Assembly: GCF_026340655.1 (NCBI RefSeq) | Contig: NZ_JAPEOZ010000001.1 | Location: forward strand, 2,294,001 to 2,358,000 | Direction: 5' to 3' | Source of the DNA: Streptomyces sp. NBC_01275 | Lineage (GTDB): Bacteria; Actinomycetota; Actinomycetes; Streptomycetales; Streptomycetaceae | Length of the DNA stretch: 64,000 nucleotides | Part shown: positions 35,415 through 45,026 of the stretch, piece by piece | How the letters are laid out: each line of letters begins with the position of its first letter | Position numbering within the stretch: position 1 is the stretch's first letter | Position numbers and translations under genes: made by a program | Notes under the pieces: model-generated | Told to the model about the DNA's origin: nothing | Seen by the model: only the letters and a program-made list of their open reading frames with translations | Database searches by the model: none

Positions 35415-38400
35415 ATGACGCAGTACCGCCAGGTGCCCGCCCAGGTCGACCTGCCCGCCCTCGAGCACGCGGTGCTCGACTTCTGGCGCGAGCAGAAGAT
35501 CTTTGCCAAGAGCCTGGAGCAGTCCGAGGGCCGCCCCGAGTGGGTGTTCTACGAGGGCCCGCCCACCGCCAACGGCATGCCGGGCGCCCACCACATCGAG
35601 GCACGCGTCTTCAAGGACGTCTTCCCCCGCTTCCGCACCATGCGCGGCTACCACGTGGCCCGCAAGGCCGGCTGGGACTGCCACGGCCTCCCGGTGGAGC
35701 TGGCGGTCGAGAAGGAGCTGGGCTTCGCCGGCAAGAAGGACATCGAGGCCTACGGCATCGCCGACTTCAACGCCCGGTGCCGCGAGTCCGTGCTGCGCCA
35801 CACCGACGCCTTCTCCGAGCTGACGACCCGCATGGGCTACTGGGTCGACCTCGACGACGCCTACGTCACGATGGACCCCGAGTACATCGAGTCGGTCTGG
35901 TGGTCGCTGAAGGAGATCTTCAACAAGGGCCTGCTGGTCCAGGACCACCGCGTCGCCCCCTGGTGCCCCCGCTGCGGCACGGGACTGTCCGACCACGAGC
36001 TGGCCCAGGGCTACGAGACGGTCGTCGACCCCTCCGTGTACGTCCGTTTCCCGCTCACCTCCGGTCCGCTCGCCGGCGAGGCCGCGCTCCTCGTCTGGAC
36101 GACGACCCCCTGGACCCTGGTCTCCAACACGGCCGTCGCCGCGCACCCCGACGTCACCTACGTCGTCGCGACCGACGGCGAGGAGAAGCTCGTCGTCGCC
36201 GAGCCGCTGCTCGCCAAGGCGCTCGGCGAGGGCTGGCAGAGCACCGGCCAGACCTTCACCGGCGCCGAAATGGAGCGCTGGTCCTATCAACGTCCGTTCG
36301 AGCTGGTCGAGTTCCCGGCGGACGTGAAAACCCACTACGTGGTGAACGCCGAGTACGTCACGACCGAGGACGGCACCGGTCTGGTCCACCAGTCCCCCGC
36401 CTTCGGCGAGGACGACCTCAAGGTCTGCCGCGCGTACGGCCTGCCGGTCGTGAACCCGGTCCGCCCGGACGGCGCCTTCGAGGAGTCCGTCCCGATGGTC
36501 GGCGGCGTCTTCTTCAAGAAGGCGGACGAAAAGCTCACCGAGGACCTCCAGCAGCGCGGCCTCCTCTTCAGGCACATCCCGTACGAGCACAGCTACCCGC
36601 ACTGCTGGCGCTGTCACACCGCGCTCCTCTACTACGCGCAGCCGTCCTGGTACATCCGCACGACCGCCGTCAAGGACCGCCTCCTCCAGGAGAACGAGAA
36701 GACCAACTGGTTCCCGGACACGGTCAAGCACGGCCGCTTCGGCGACTGGCTGAACAACAACATCGACTGGGCGCTGTCCCGCAGCCGCTACTGGGGCACC
36801 CCGCTGCCCATCTGGCGTTGCGAGGACGACCACCTCACCGTCGTCGGCTCCCGCGCGGAGCTCGGCGAGCTGACCGGCGCCGACCAGTCGGAGCTGGACC
36901 CGCACCGCCCGTACATCGACGCCGTCACCTTCGCCTGCCCGCAGGAGGGCTGCGGAAAGACGGCCACGCGCGTGCCGGAGGTCATCGACGCCTGGTACGA
37001 CTCGGGTTCGATGCCGTTCGCGCAGTGGGGCTACCCGTACAAGAACAAGGACCTGTTCGAGTCCCGCTACCCGGCGCAGTTCATCTCCGAGGCCATCGAC
37101 CAGACCCGCGGCTGGTTCTACACGCTGATGGCCGTCGGCACCCTGGTCTTCGACAAGTCGTCGTACGAGAACGTCGTCTGTCTCGGGCACATCCTCGCCG
37201 AGGACGGCCGCAAGATGTCCAAGCACCTGGGCAACATCCTGCAGCCGATCCCGCTGATGGACCAGCACGGCGCCGACGCCGTGCGCTGGTTCATGGCGGC
37301 CGGCGGCTCGCCGTGGGCGGCCCGCCGCGTGGGCCACAACACCATCCAGGAGGTCGTCCGCAAGACGCTCCTGACGTACTGGAACACGGTCGCCTTCCAG
37401 GCCCTGTACGCCCGTACGTCCGGCTGGGCCCCCTCCGAGGCCGACCCGGCCCCGGCCGACCGCCCCGTACTGGACCGCTGGCTGCTCTCCGAACTCCACG
37501 CGCTCACCGACCAGGTGACGCAGGCTCTGGAGGCCTACGACACCCAGCGCGCCGGCAAGCTGCTCTCGGCCTTCGTCGACGACCTCTCCAACTGGTACGT
37601 CCGCCGCTCCCGTCGCCGCTTCTGGCAGGGCGACAAGGCCGCGCTGCGCACCCTGCACGAGGTCGTCGAGACGGTCACCAAGCTGATGGCCCCGCTGACC
37701 CCGTTCATCACCGAGCGGGTCTGGCAGGACCTCGTCGCCCCGGTCACCCCGTCCGCCCCGGAGTCCGTGCACCTGGCCTCCTGGCCGGAGGCGGACCTCA
37801 CCGCCATCGACCCGGAGCTGTCGAAGCAGATGGTCCTGGTCCGCCGGCTGGTGGAGCTGGGCCGCGCCACGCGCGCGGAGTCGGGCATGAAGACCCGTCA
37901 GCCGCTGCGCCGCGCCCTCATCGCGGTCACCGGCTTCGACGCCCTCTCCCCCGAACTGCACACGCAGATCACCGAGGAGCTGAACGTCGAGTCCCTGGCG
38001 TCCCTCTCCGAAGTCGGCGGATCGCTGGTCGACACCACCGCCAAGGCCAACTTCCGCGCCCTGGGCAAGCGGTTCGGCAAGCGCGTCCAGGACGTGGCGA
38101 AGGCCGTCGCGAACGCCGACGCGGCCGCGCTGTCCCTCGCCCTGCGCGAGGGGGCCGCGTCGGTCGAGGTCGACGGCGAGACCATCGCCCTCACCCCCGA
38201 CGAGGTCATCATCACGGAGACCCCGCGCGAGGGCTGGTCGGTCGCCTCCGACTCCGGCGCCACGGTCGCCCTCGACCTGGAGCTCACCGAGGAGCTGCGC
38301 CGCGCCGGTCTGGCCCGTGACGCGATCCGCCTGATCCAGGAGGCCCGCAAGAACAGCGGCCTCGACGTCGCCGACCGCATCGCGCTGCGCTGGACGGCCA

Positions 38401-38558
38401 CCGACCCGGCGACCGTCGACGCCCTGACCGGTCACTCGGCCCTGATCGCCGACGAGGTCCTCGCCACAGACTTCGCCGAGGGCAACGCGGACGACGCCTA
38501 CGGCGCCCCGTTCACCGACGAGGGCCTGACCCTGACGTTCCGCCTGCGCAAGGCATAG
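35415..38558 (+). CDS. ileS: isoleucyl-tRNA synthetase (long, eukaryote-like class)
   Basis: 1047 residues, class I synthetase. The HIGH region is GPPTANGMPGAHH near residue 50-60 and the KMSKS loop is GRKMSKHLGN near residue 600. An editing CP1 domain lies between them, and the anticodon-binding domain and C-terminal extension follow. WYDSGSMPFAQWGY and QTRGWFYTLMA are typical IleS core segments. The length is about 100 residues above the short bacterial class. ATG 35415 follows GGAGGA by six or seven bases; that site is inside the T-box sequestering hairpin. Confidence 0.97.
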   Translation: MTQYRQVPAQVDLPALEHAVLDFWREQKIFAKSLEQSEGRPEWVFYEGPPTANGMPGAHHIEARVFKDVFPRFRTMRGYHVARKAGWDCHGLPVELAVEKELGFAGKKDIEAYGIADFNARCRESVLRHTDAFSELTTRMGYWVDLDDAYVTMDPEYIESVWWSLKEIFNKGLLVQDHRVAPWCPRCGTGLSDHELAQGYETVVDPSVYVRFPLTSGPLAGEAALLVWTTTPWTLVSNTAVAAHPDVTYVVATDGEEKLVVAEPLLAKALGEGWQSTGQTFTGAEMERWSYQRPFELVEFPADVKTHYVVNAEYVTTEDGTGLVHQSPAFGEDDLKVCRAYGLPVVNPVRPDGAFEESVPMVGGVFFKKADEKLTEDLQQRGLLFRHIPYEHSYPHCWRCHTALLYYAQPSWYIRTTAVKDRLLQENEKTNWFPDTVKHGRFGDWLNNNIDWALSRSRYWGTPLPIWRCEDDHLTVVGSRAELGELTGADQSELDPHRPYIDAVTFACPQEGCGKTATRVPEVIDAWYDSGSMPFAQWGYPYKNKDLFESRYPAQFISEAIDQTRGWFYTLMAVGTLVFDKSSYENVVCLGHILAEDGRKMSKHLGNILQPIPLMDQHGADAVRWFMAAGGSPWAARRVGHNTIQEVVRKTLLTYWNTVAFQALYARTSGWAPSEADPAPADRPVLDRWLLSELHALTDQVTQALEAYDTQRAGKLLSAFVDDLSNWYVRRSRRRFWQGDKAALRTLHEVVETVTKLMAPLTPFITERVWQDLVAPVTPSAPESVHLASWPEADLTAIDPELSKQMVLVRRLVELGRATRAESGMKTRQPLRRALIAVTGFDALSPELHTQITEELNVESLASLSEVGGSLVDTTAKANFRALGKRFGKRVQDVAKAVANADAAALSLALREGAASVEVDGETIALTPDEVIITETPREGWSVASDSGATVALDLELTEELRRAGLARDAIRLIQEARKNSGLDVADRIALRWTATDPATVDALTGHSALIADEVLATDFAEGNADDAYGAPFTDEGLTLTFRLRKA

Positions 38559-38614
38559 CAGGGAGCAGGGCACAGCAAGGCACAGTAAAAGGAACGACAA
38601 GGCGTAAGGGCGCA

Positions 38615-38653
38615 CGGAAGGGCCCGGTCCCCCGAGGGGACCGGGCCCTTCCG
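38615..38653. terminator. terminator after ileS
   Basis: Perfect 18-bp stem (arms 38615-38632 and 38636-38653) with a 3-base loop, 57 bases after the ileS stop. Confidence 0.88.
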
Positions 38654-38701
38654 TAGATCCGGCGGCGCCCGCGCCACCGTCAACATCGTCAACACGCGTA
38701 A

Positions 38702-38742
38702 AAAGGGCGGGCCCCGGATCGGAAATCCGGGGCCCGCCCTTT
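38702..38742. terminator. terminator after divIVA
   Basis: Perfect 18-bp stem (38702-38719 and 38725-38742) with a 5-base loop. The outer pairs are A-T, so read leftwards it ends in a short U-run. It lies 36 bases after the divIVA stop. Confidence 0.88.
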
Positions 38743-38777
38743 GAACGCTGCCGACGCCTAAGGCGTACTACTGGCCG

Positions 38778-40091
38778 TCAGTTGTCGTCCTCGTCGATGA
38801 GGAAGCCGCGCATCGGCGAGGGAGCCTGGCCCATCGGGGAGGGACCCTGCGGACGTACCGGAGCCATCGGCTGAGTCATCGCCGGGGACATCTGCTGCTG
38901 CCCGCCGTAGGACGGAGCGGCCGGGCTGGGCGCGCCCATGCCCTGGCCACCGCCGTAGGACGGGGCGCTTGCGCCGGCCGGGGCCATGGAAGGCGCCGGG
39001 GACGGCGGCAGAGAGGCCGTGGCCGGGGTGCGCGGCGGAGCGAGCGAGTCGTCGGCCTGGGTCTCCAGCTGACGCAGCTGGGACTCGAGGTACGACTTCA
39101 GACGCGTACGGTACTCGCGCTCGAAGCCGCGCAGGTCCTCGACCTTGCGCTCCAGCGTGGCGCGGGCGGACTCCAGGGAGCCCATGGCGACGCGGTGCTT
39201 CTCCTGCGCGTCCCGCTCCAGCGCGTCGGCCTTGGCGCGGGCGTCGCGCTCGAGGCCCTCGGCGCGGCTGCGGGCCTCGCCGACGATCTTGTTGGCCTCG
39301 GAACGGGCCTCGGCGATCGCCTGGTCGGCGGTCTGCTGGGCCAGCGAGAGGACACGAGCGGCGCTGTCGCCGCCGGGGCCCTGACCGGGGCCGCCCATGG
39401 GACCACCCATGGGGCCGCCCATCGGACCGCCCATCTGCTGCTGCATGGGGGGCTGGCCCATCGGACCGCCCATGGGGCCCTGGCCCATCGGACCCTGACC
39501 CATCGGACCCTGACCCATCGGGCCGGGGCCCTGCGGGCCGCCCTGGCCGCCGGGACCGGCGGGCAGCTGCGGCGCACCGCTCGGCAGCTGGGGCGGGCCG
39601 CCCATGGGGCCGCCCATCTGCTGCTGCGGCGGGCCCGATATGCCGGCGGGCACCGGGGCGCCCGGGCCTCGCATGCCCTGCTGCGGCATTCCCTGTCCGG
39701 GCATGCCCTGCTGCTGCATGCCGCCTTGCTGCATGCCGCCCTGCTGCATTCCCTGGGGCATGCCGCCCTGCTGCATGCCCTGCTGCTGCATGCCGCCCTG
39801 CTGCATACCGCCTTGCTGCATGCCGCCGCCCTGGGGCATGCCCTGCTGCGGCATGCCACCCTGCTGCTGGTCCTGCTGCTCCGGGGGCTTGCGCATGTTC
39901 TGCTGGTTCTGAGCAGCAGCACGCGTCGCCGCGGCCAGTTTGGCGCGCAGGTCCTCGTTCTCGCGGAGCAGGCGGGTCAGTTCGGCTTCGACCTCGTCGA
40001 GGAAGGCATCGACCTCGTCCTCGTCATAGCCTTCTCGGAGGCGGACGGTCGTGAACTGCTTGTTCCGCACATCCTCGGGGGTCAACGGCAT
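38778..40091 (-). CDS. divIVA: polar growth protein DivIVA (Wag31-like)
   Basis: 437 residues. The N-terminal membrane-curvature domain starts [20 protein letters not shown] and runs into a first coiled coil (about 25-60). A very long Gln/Gly/Met/Pro linker (about 65-245) is built of repeats such as GMQQGG, GPMGQ and MGGP. A second coiled coil follows (about 250-345), then a Pro/Ser-rich tail ending FLIDEDDN. DivIVA marks hyphal tips and is essential for polar growth in Streptomyces. ATG 40089-40091 with GAGGTG six bases before. Last gene of the dcw region. Confidence 0.97.
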   Translation of the reverse strand: MPLTPEDVRNKQFTTVRLREGYDEDEVDAFLDEVEAELTRLLRENEDLRAKLAAATRAAAQNQQNMRKPPEQQDQQQGGMPQQGMPQGGGMQQGGMQQGGMQQQGMQQGGMPQGMQQGGMQQGGMQQQGMPGQGMPQQGMRGPGAPVPAGISGPPQQQMGGPMGGPPQLPSGAPQLPAGPGGQGGPQGPGPMGQGPMGQGPMGQGPMGGPMGQPPMQQQMGGPMGGPMGGPMGGPGQGPGGDSAARVLSLAQQTADQAIAEARSEANKIVGEARSRAEGLERDARAKADALERDAQEKHRVAMGSLESARATLERKVEDLRGFEREYRTRLKSYLESQLRQLETQADDSLAPPRTPATASLPPSPAPSMAPAGASAPSYGGGQGMGAPSPAAPSYGGQQQMSPAMTQPMAPVRPQGPSPMGQAPSPMRGFLIDEDDN

Positions 40092-40143
40092 CTCTTCACC
40101 TCAACGTAGTCGTCGGCATCGGCAAGACGGTAGTTCACATCGA

Positions 40144-40428
40144 TCACAGCCGGCTCACGATCGAGATCAGGATGTAGACGATGATCATCAGTACGAAGAA
40201 GGACAGGTCGAGCGCCACGCCCCCGAGACGCAACGGCGGGATGACCCGCCGTAGAAGCTTGAGCGGTGGATCGGTGACAGTGTAGGTGGCCTCCAGAACG
40301 ACCACCATCGCCTTGCCGGGCTGCCATGAGCGGGCGAACTGGAAGACGTAGTCCATGACCAACCGGAAGATGAGCACGATGAGGAAGACCATCAGCGCGA
40401 TGTAGACGACATCCAGGACCACGCTCAT
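40144..40428 (-). CDS. yggT: YggT-family membrane protein
   Basis: 94 residues with two transmembrane segments (about 4-26 and 70-92) around the conserved loop YTVTDPPLKLLRRVIPPL, the YggT signature. Family members lie next to sepF and divIVA in many Gram-positives and have been linked to cell shape and ion homeostasis; role here unknown. Starts ATG 40426-40428 with GAGGGA upstream. Confidence 0.92.
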   Translation of the reverse strand: MSVVLDVVYIALMVFLIVLIFRLVMDYVFQFARSWQPGKAMVVVLEATYTVTDPPLKLLRRVIPPLRLGGVALDLSFFVLMIIVYILISIVSRL

Positions 40429-40511
40429 GTTCGGTGCTTCCCTCTCCCCAGTTTCCGTGCCGCTCTGTACTGCTTCGTACTTCTTTGTACTGCCGTTTCC
40501 GGTCTTGCGTC

Positions 40512-41153
40512 TCAGCTCTGGTTGAAGAACCCGCCCTCTGCGATGCGGGCCTTGTCCTCCGCCGTGACATCGACGTTAGCAGGCGACAACAGGAACACCT
40601 TCTGCGTCACCCGCTCGATGCTGCCGTGAAGACCAAACACCAAACCGGCCGCAAAGTCGACAAGTCGCTTCGCGTCTGTGTCATCCATCTCAGTCAGATT
40701 CATGATCACCGGGGTGCCCTCACGGAAGTGTTCCCCGATGGTACGGGCCTCGTTGTAGGTCCGGGGGTGGAGCGTGGTGATCCGGTACGGCTCTCGTTCC
40801 GACACGACCTTGGGCATGATCACCGGTGCGTTCTTCTCCAGGGACTGACGTTCTTGTGTGATGGATGCCACGGGCGCGATGCGCGCCGGGCGCCCGGAAT
40901 CCGCGACGGACGCGGCGGATCGGGCCACCGGCTCGCGCGGGGCGGGGGGTTGCACGATTCGCACCTCTTCGTCCCTTTGGGACTGATGTGCGCCGTGTGA
41001 CAGGTGGGACGGCTCGTGTCGCCGGTGATCCCGCTCGGGTTCCGGGTCGAGCTCGGGTTCGAAGTCGTCGTCGGGGTCGAATCCCCGGCCGTCGTACCCA
41101 TCGTCCTCCACGAGGCCGAGGTAGACCGCCATCTTGCGCATCGCGCCGGCCAT
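40512..41153 (-). CDS. sepF: SepF cell-division protein
   Basis: 213 residues. [20 protein letters not shown] is the membrane-binding amphipathic N-terminus. An acidic/disordered linker follows (about 20-115), and the SepF core (about 120-205) has the ring-forming segment [29 protein letters not shown]. SepF tethers FtsZ to the membrane and stands in for FtsA, which is absent in this lineage. ATG 41151-41153 is fixed by GGAGGA eight bases upstream; longer in-frame extensions are spurious. Confidence 0.96.
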   Translation of the reverse strand: MAGAMRKMAVYLGLVEDDGYDGRGFDPDDDFEPELDPEPERDHRRHEPSHLSHGAHQSQRDEEVRIVQPPAPREPVARSAASVADSGRPARIAPVASITQERQSLEKNAPVIMPKVVSEREPYRITTLHPRTYNEARTIGEHFREGTPVIMNLTEMDDTDAKRLVDFAAGLVFGLHGSIERVTQKVFLLSPANVDVTAEDKARIAEGGFFNQS

Positions 41154-41281
41154 GCTCTGAGTCCTCCGCTCTGTGGTGGATCGGCTGACGGTTGCCAAGT
41201 CCCGCGATCCACGTGGCCCTTGTGCCCGCCTTCCGGCGGTAATGACCATATTTTCTGCTGTGGTCCGACTTCTTGGCGACG

Positions 41282-42007
41282 TTACCCGAGCCTGGCGCGG
41301 ACTCCGAGTACCGCAGTGCCGACGCGCACATGTGTCGCCCCAGCCGCCACGGCCTCCTCGAGGTCCGCACTCATCCCTGCCGAGACCATGTTCGCAGCCG
41401 GATGGGCTCGGCGCAGGTCAGTCGACAAATCCATCAACCGCCTGAACGCCGCCTGTTGGCGCCCCGCGTACTCCCCGGTCAAAGGTGCGACGGTCATCAG
41501 TCCGTCGAGCCGCAGCCCCGGAGAGCCGGCGACGAGGTCGGCCAACTCCTCGATCCCGCCGGGCGCCACCCCGCCGCGCTCGCCCCGCCCGCTCTCGCCG
41601 GCGTCGAGCGCGACCTGCACGAGGCAGCCGACCTCGCGATCGGTCCGTACCGCCTCCTTCGACAGCGCGGTCACCAGCCGGGACCGGTCGACGGACTGCA
41701 CGAAGTCCGCGTAACCGACCACGGATCGCACCTTGTTGGTCTGCAGCTGGCCGACGAAGTGCCACCGAAGTGGCAGATCGGAGCACTCGGCCGCCTTGGG
41801 CGCCGCGTCCTGGTCCTTGTTCTCGGCGACGTGACGCACGCCGAGTTCCGACAGAATGCGTACGTCGCTCGCCGGGTAGGTCTTGGTGACCACGATCAGG
41901 GTCACCTCGTCCCGCGCCCGTCCGGCGGCCGCGCAGGCGGCGGCGATGCGCTCCTCGACCTTCGCCAGGTTCGCGGCGAGTTCGTCCCTGCGATCCGTCA
42001 CGTTCAT
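41282..42007 (-). CDS. yggS: YggS-family PLP homeostasis protein (PLPBP)
   Basis: 241 residues, a single alanine-racemase-like TIM barrel. The PLP-binding lysine is in [15 protein letters not shown], and the phosphate-binding end is [26 protein letters not shown] (last part of the protein). No second domain, so no racemase activity is expected. It buffers PLP and affects amino-acid pools. The ATG overlaps the pgeF stop by four bases. Confidence 0.94.
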   Translation of the reverse strand: MNVTDRRDELAANLAKVEERIAAACAAAGRARDEVTLIVVTKTYPASDVRILSELGVRHVAENKDQDAAPKAAECSDLPLRWHFVGQLQTNKVRSVVGYADFVQSVDRSRLVTALSKEAVRTDREVGCLVQVALDAGESGRGERGGVAPGGIEELADLVAGSPGLRLDGLMTVAPLTGEYAGRQQAAFRRLMDLSTDLRRAHPAANMVSAGMSADLEEAVAAGATHVRVGTAVLGVRARLG

Positions 42008-42735
42008 CGGTCCAGCCAGACATATCCCGCGAGTCGCCCCGTGGCGCGGTCGCGGCGGTACGAGAAGTGGTCCTTCGACTCCCGGGTGCACACCGGCGAC
42101 TGCTCCCGGTCGCGCACCCCGAGCCGGTCGAGCTGGGCGTGCACTCCGGCGGTCACGTCGACCGCGGGCGTGCCCCAACTGGTCTCGGCGTGCGCCGCCG
42201 GCTCGACGGCGGCCACCTCGGCGCGCATCGCCTCCGGCACTTCGTAGCACCGGCCGCAGACGGCGGGTCCGGTGCGGGCGACGATCCGCCGGGGGTCGGC
42301 GCCGAGGTCCGTCATGGCGCGTACGGCGGCGGGGACGATCCCGGCGACCATGCCGGGCCGGCCCGCGTGCGCCGCGGCGACGATCCCGGCGACCGGGTCG
42401 GCGAGCAGCACGGGCGTGCAGTCGGCGGTGAGCACCGCGAGGGCGAGTCCGCGCCGCGCGGTGACGACGGCGTCGACCTCCGCCACGGGCCGCTCGCCCC
42501 AGGGCGCCTCGACGACCGCCGCGTCCGCCCCGTGCACCTGGTTCATCCACACGACGTCCACCGGGTCCAGCCCCAGCGACTTGGCGGCCAGTTCGCGGTT
42601 GGCGCGTACGGCGGCGGGGTCGTCGCCGACCGCGCCGCCGAGGTTGAGCTCCTCATACGGAGCGGCGCTCACCCCGCCCCACCGGTCGGTGAAGGCGAAG
42701 TGCGCGCCGCTCACGCTCTCGCGCTGTCCTATCAC
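42004..42735 (-). CDS. pgeF: PgeF/YfiH-family (laccase-domain) purine or peptidoglycan-editing enzyme
   Basis: 243 residues of the multicopper-oxidase-like YfiH fold. Metal-site residues appear in [24 protein letters not shown] and [14 protein letters not shown], and [15 protein letters not shown] is conserved. E. coli YfiH removes L-Ser-containing muropeptide errors, and human LACC1 relatives act on purine nucleosides; the dcw location favours a cell-wall role. The GTG start overlaps the ftsZ stop (GTGA). Confidence 0.9.
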   Translation of the reverse strand: MIGQRESVSGAHFAFTDRWGGVSAAPYEELNLGGAVGDDPAAVRANRELAAKSLGLDPVDVVWMNQVHGADAAVVEAPWGERPVAEVDAVVTARRGLALAVLTADCTPVLLADPVAGIVAAAHAGRPGMVAGIVPAAVRAMTDLGADPRRIVARTGPAVCGRCYEVPEAMRAEVAAVEPAAHAETSWGTPAVDVTAGVHAQLDRLGVRDREQSPVCTRESKDHFSYRRDRATGRLAGYVWLDR

Positions 42736-43928
42736 TTCAGGAAGTCCGGCACGTCCAGCTCCTCGGCCGCGCTGTCCGAGTAGGTCCGCGACGGCGGCAC
42801 CGGCGGGGAGACCGGGAGGTCGGCCACCGGCTCGGGGGCCGGCTCCGGGTCCTCCCTCGGGGTCACGCTGCCGAGCGAGCCGAAGGACGGACGGCTGTCG
42901 GACTGCCGTACCGGGGTGGGCTCCTCGCGGCGGGGCGAGGTCGAGGACGAGCCGAGGACGGTGTCCCGGCGGGCCGGGGGCTGGCCCCCGTCGAAGCCGG
43001 CCGCGATGACCGTGACCCGGACCTCGTCGCCGAGGGCGTCGTCGATGACCGCACCGAAGATGATGTTGGCCTCGGGGTGGGCGGCCTCGCTGACCAGCTG
43101 GGCGGCCTCGTTGATCTCGAACAGGCCGAGGTCGGAGCCGCCGGAGATGGAGAGCAGGACGCCCCGGGCGCCGTCGATGGAGGCCTCCAGGAGCGGCGAG
43201 GAGATCGCCATCTCGGCGGCGGCCACCGCGCGGTCGTCGCCGCGGGCCGAGCCGATTCCCATGAGGGCCGAACCGGCCTCGGACATGACCGACTTGACGT
43301 CGGCGAAGTCGAGGTTGATGAGGCCGGGGGTGGTGATGAGGTCGGTGATGCCCTGAACGCCGGAGAGCAGGACCTGGTCCGCCGACTTGAAGGCGTCGAG
43401 GACGGAGACCTGGCGGTCGGAGATGGACAGCAGACGGTCGTTGGGGATGACGATGAGGGTGTCGACCTCTTCGCGGAGTTCGGCGATGCCGTCCTCTGCC
43501 TGGTTGGCCCGGCGCCGTCCTTCGAAGGTGAAGGGGCGGGTGACCACGCCGATGGTGAGGGCGCCGAGGTTGCGCGCGATGTTGGCCACGACGGGCGCGC
43601 CGCCGGTGCCGGTGCCGCCGCCCTCGCCGGCCGTCACGAAGACCATGTCGGCCCCCTTGAGGACCTCCTCGATCTCCTCGCGGTGGTCCTCGGCGGCCTT
43701 GCGGCCGACGGCCGGGTTGGCGCCGGCGCCGAGTCCGCGGGTCAGTTCGCGGCCGACGTCGAGCTTGACGTCGGCGTCGCTCATCAACAGCGCCTGGGCG
43801 TCCGTGTTGATGGCGATGAACTCGACGCCCTTGAGACCGACCTCGATCATCCGGTTGATGGCATTGACACCACCGCCGCCGACACCGATGACTTTGATGA
43901 CTGCGAGGTAGTTCTGCGGTGCTGCCAC
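42732..43928 (-). CDS. ftsZ: cell division GTPase FtsZ
   Basis: 398 residues. The tubulin signature [17 protein letters not shown] binds [23 protein letters not shown] is the first nucleotide loop, and [18 protein letters not shown] is the T7 catalytic loop. A Pro/Ser-rich linker follows residue 320, and [10 protein letters not shown] is the C-terminal peptide bound by SepF and other partners. Forms the Z ring for septation. GTG start at 43926-43928 with GAGAGG eight bases upstream; a long 277-base promoter gap lies before it. Confidence 0.98.
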   Translation of the reverse strand: MAAPQNYLAVIKVIGVGGGGVNAINRMIEVGLKGVEFIAINTDAQALLMSDADVKLDVGRELTRGLGAGANPAVGRKAAEDHREEIEEVLKGADMVFVTAGEGGGTGTGGAPVVANIARNLGALTIGVVTRPFTFEGRRRANQAEDGIAELREEVDTLIVIPNDRLLSISDRQVSVLDAFKSADQVLLSGVQGITDLITTPGLINLDFADVKSVMSEAGSALMGIGSARGDDRAVAAAEMAISSPLLEASIDGARGVLLSISGGSDLGLFEINEAAQLVSEAAHPEANIIFGAVIDDALGDEVRVTVIAAGFDGGQPPARRDTVLGSSSTSPRREEPTPVRQSDSRPSFGSLGSVTPREDPEPAPEPVADLPVSPPVPPSRTYSDSAAEELDVPDFLK

Positions 43929-44024
43929 GTCGAAGGCCTCTCGCCTCGAGTTACGTGTCGTCGCCTCGCAGGGGATGCGATCCGACGACTGATGCCGAAT
44001 GGGACGGTCCGTTTCGCCGACCCG

Positions 44025-44049
44025 AACCCTAACGCTGAAGTTTAGGGTT
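44025..44049 (-). promoter_or_regulatory. inverted repeat in the ftsZ leader
   Basis: AACCCTAA and TTAGGGTT are perfect 8-bp arms with a 9-base loop, 97 bases upstream of the ftsZ start. TAAACT on the minus strand (44044-44039) overlaps the repeat and could be a -10. Could be a regulator site near a promoter. Confidence 0.4.
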
Positions 44050-44085
44050 ACCAGTGTGTCTGTTCCTTGGAGTCTTCTGAACAGG

Positions 44086-44115
44086 ACACTAAGTCGACAA
44101 GTGGCGCCCGTTCAA
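44086..44115 (-). promoter_or_regulatory. candidate ftsZ promoter in the ftsQ-ftsZ gap
   Basis: On the minus strand TTGAAC (44115-44110) and TAGTGT (44091-44086) are 18 bases apart. Several ftsZ promoters, one developmental, are known in this gap in S. coelicolor; which one this matches is not certain. Confidence 0.5.
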
Positions 44116-44205
44116 CGAACACGCCGAACCTCCCGTTTTTCTTTTCACCCTATGTGATCAGCCATGTCACTGCCCAACCAGGGTGCTGGCCTGCGCGGAT
44201 GTGCG

Positions 44206-45000
44206 TCAACTCCCCGATGACGCAGGGGCGGTGGGGACGCTGACATCGAAGTGCCGTGCGGCGGGAGATGCTTTCATGAGAGCGGTGAGCGTACGCGCCT
44301 TCGCGGCGCCCTTCTCGGCGCTGCCCCACGCCACCGTGCGGCCACCGCCCAACTCCAGCGAGATGTCGTCGTAGGAACGGACTTTGAGGGCCTGGGTCTC
44401 CTTCGCGACGGCGGCGGGGAGGTCGCCGACCGCCCGCACCGCCTCGCGCACCAGTCGGTCCTGGCCGAAGCGGCGCAGGCTCGCGGCGCCCGAACCCGAC
44501 GAGGAAACGGCCATTTTCAGCAGCGGCGCGCCTTTCGGGGCTTCGGAAACCGTGGCGAAGCGGACTCCTTCGTCGTCCACTTCCACGAAGTTCGAACCGT
44601 TTTGAACCAGCAGAACCGGCTTACGCTCGGTCACTTTCAAGCCGATTCCATGGGGCCAGGAACGCACCACGTCGACGTCGTCGATCCGGGGGAGTTCGCG
44701 GCGCAGGCGCGTCTCGATCGCCCTCGTGTCGACGGAGACGAGCGGGGATCCGACCGGCACGTCGGCGGCCTCGCGCACCTGCTGCGGCGTCAGCACGCTC
44801 GTCCCCGACACGGAGACCCGCTCGACGCGCAGCCACTGCGAGCCGTACAACGTCCAGACGCCGCCCGCACCGAGAAGGACGACGGCGAGCACGAGGATGA
44901 TGATCATACGAAGCCGGCGGGGGCCCAACCTCCGGACGAGGGGCGGGCCGGACGACTCCTGTTGGCGTGCACCGCGCTCGGCGGTGGCGGATCCGGCCAC
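44206..45000 (-). CDS. ftsQ: cell division protein FtsQ
   Basis: 264 residues. A basic cytoplasmic N-terminus (1-30), one transmembrane helix (about 31-52), a POTRA domain (about 58-130) beginning LRVERVSVSGTSVLTPQQVR, then the beta domain. Scaffold of the FtsQ-FtsL-DivIC divisome subcomplex. GTG 44998-45000 is chosen since AAAGGG lies eight or nine bases upstream. Confidence 0.95.
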   Translation of the reverse strand: MAGSATAERGARQQESSGPPLVRRLGPRRLRMIIILVLAVVLLGAGGVWTLYGSQWLRVERVSVSGTSVLTPQQVREAADVPVGSPLVSVDTRAIETRLRRELPRIDDVDVVRSWPHGIGLKVTERKPVLLVQNGSNFVEVDDEGVRFATVSEAPKGAPLLKMAVSSSGSGAASLRRFGQDRLVREAVRAVGDLPAAVAKETQALKVRSYDDISLELGGGRTVAWGSAEKGAAKARTLTALMKASPAARHFDVSVPTAPASSGS

Positions 45001-45026
45001 ACTCCCTGCCCTTTCGTCGAACGTGC

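Noticed and set aside
33876..38615. Open frame of about 1579 codons on the minus strand, antisense to ileS and running into the DksA-like gene
   Set aside because: Stop-free antisense frames are common in high-GC DNA. Only the last 303 codons form a real protein; the rest mirrors ileS codon bias and looks low-complexity.
39400..39880. Short regular repeats resembling a repeat array
   Set aside because: They encode in-frame Met/Gln/Gly/Pro repeats of DivIVA, with no spacers and no cas genes; not a CRISPR.
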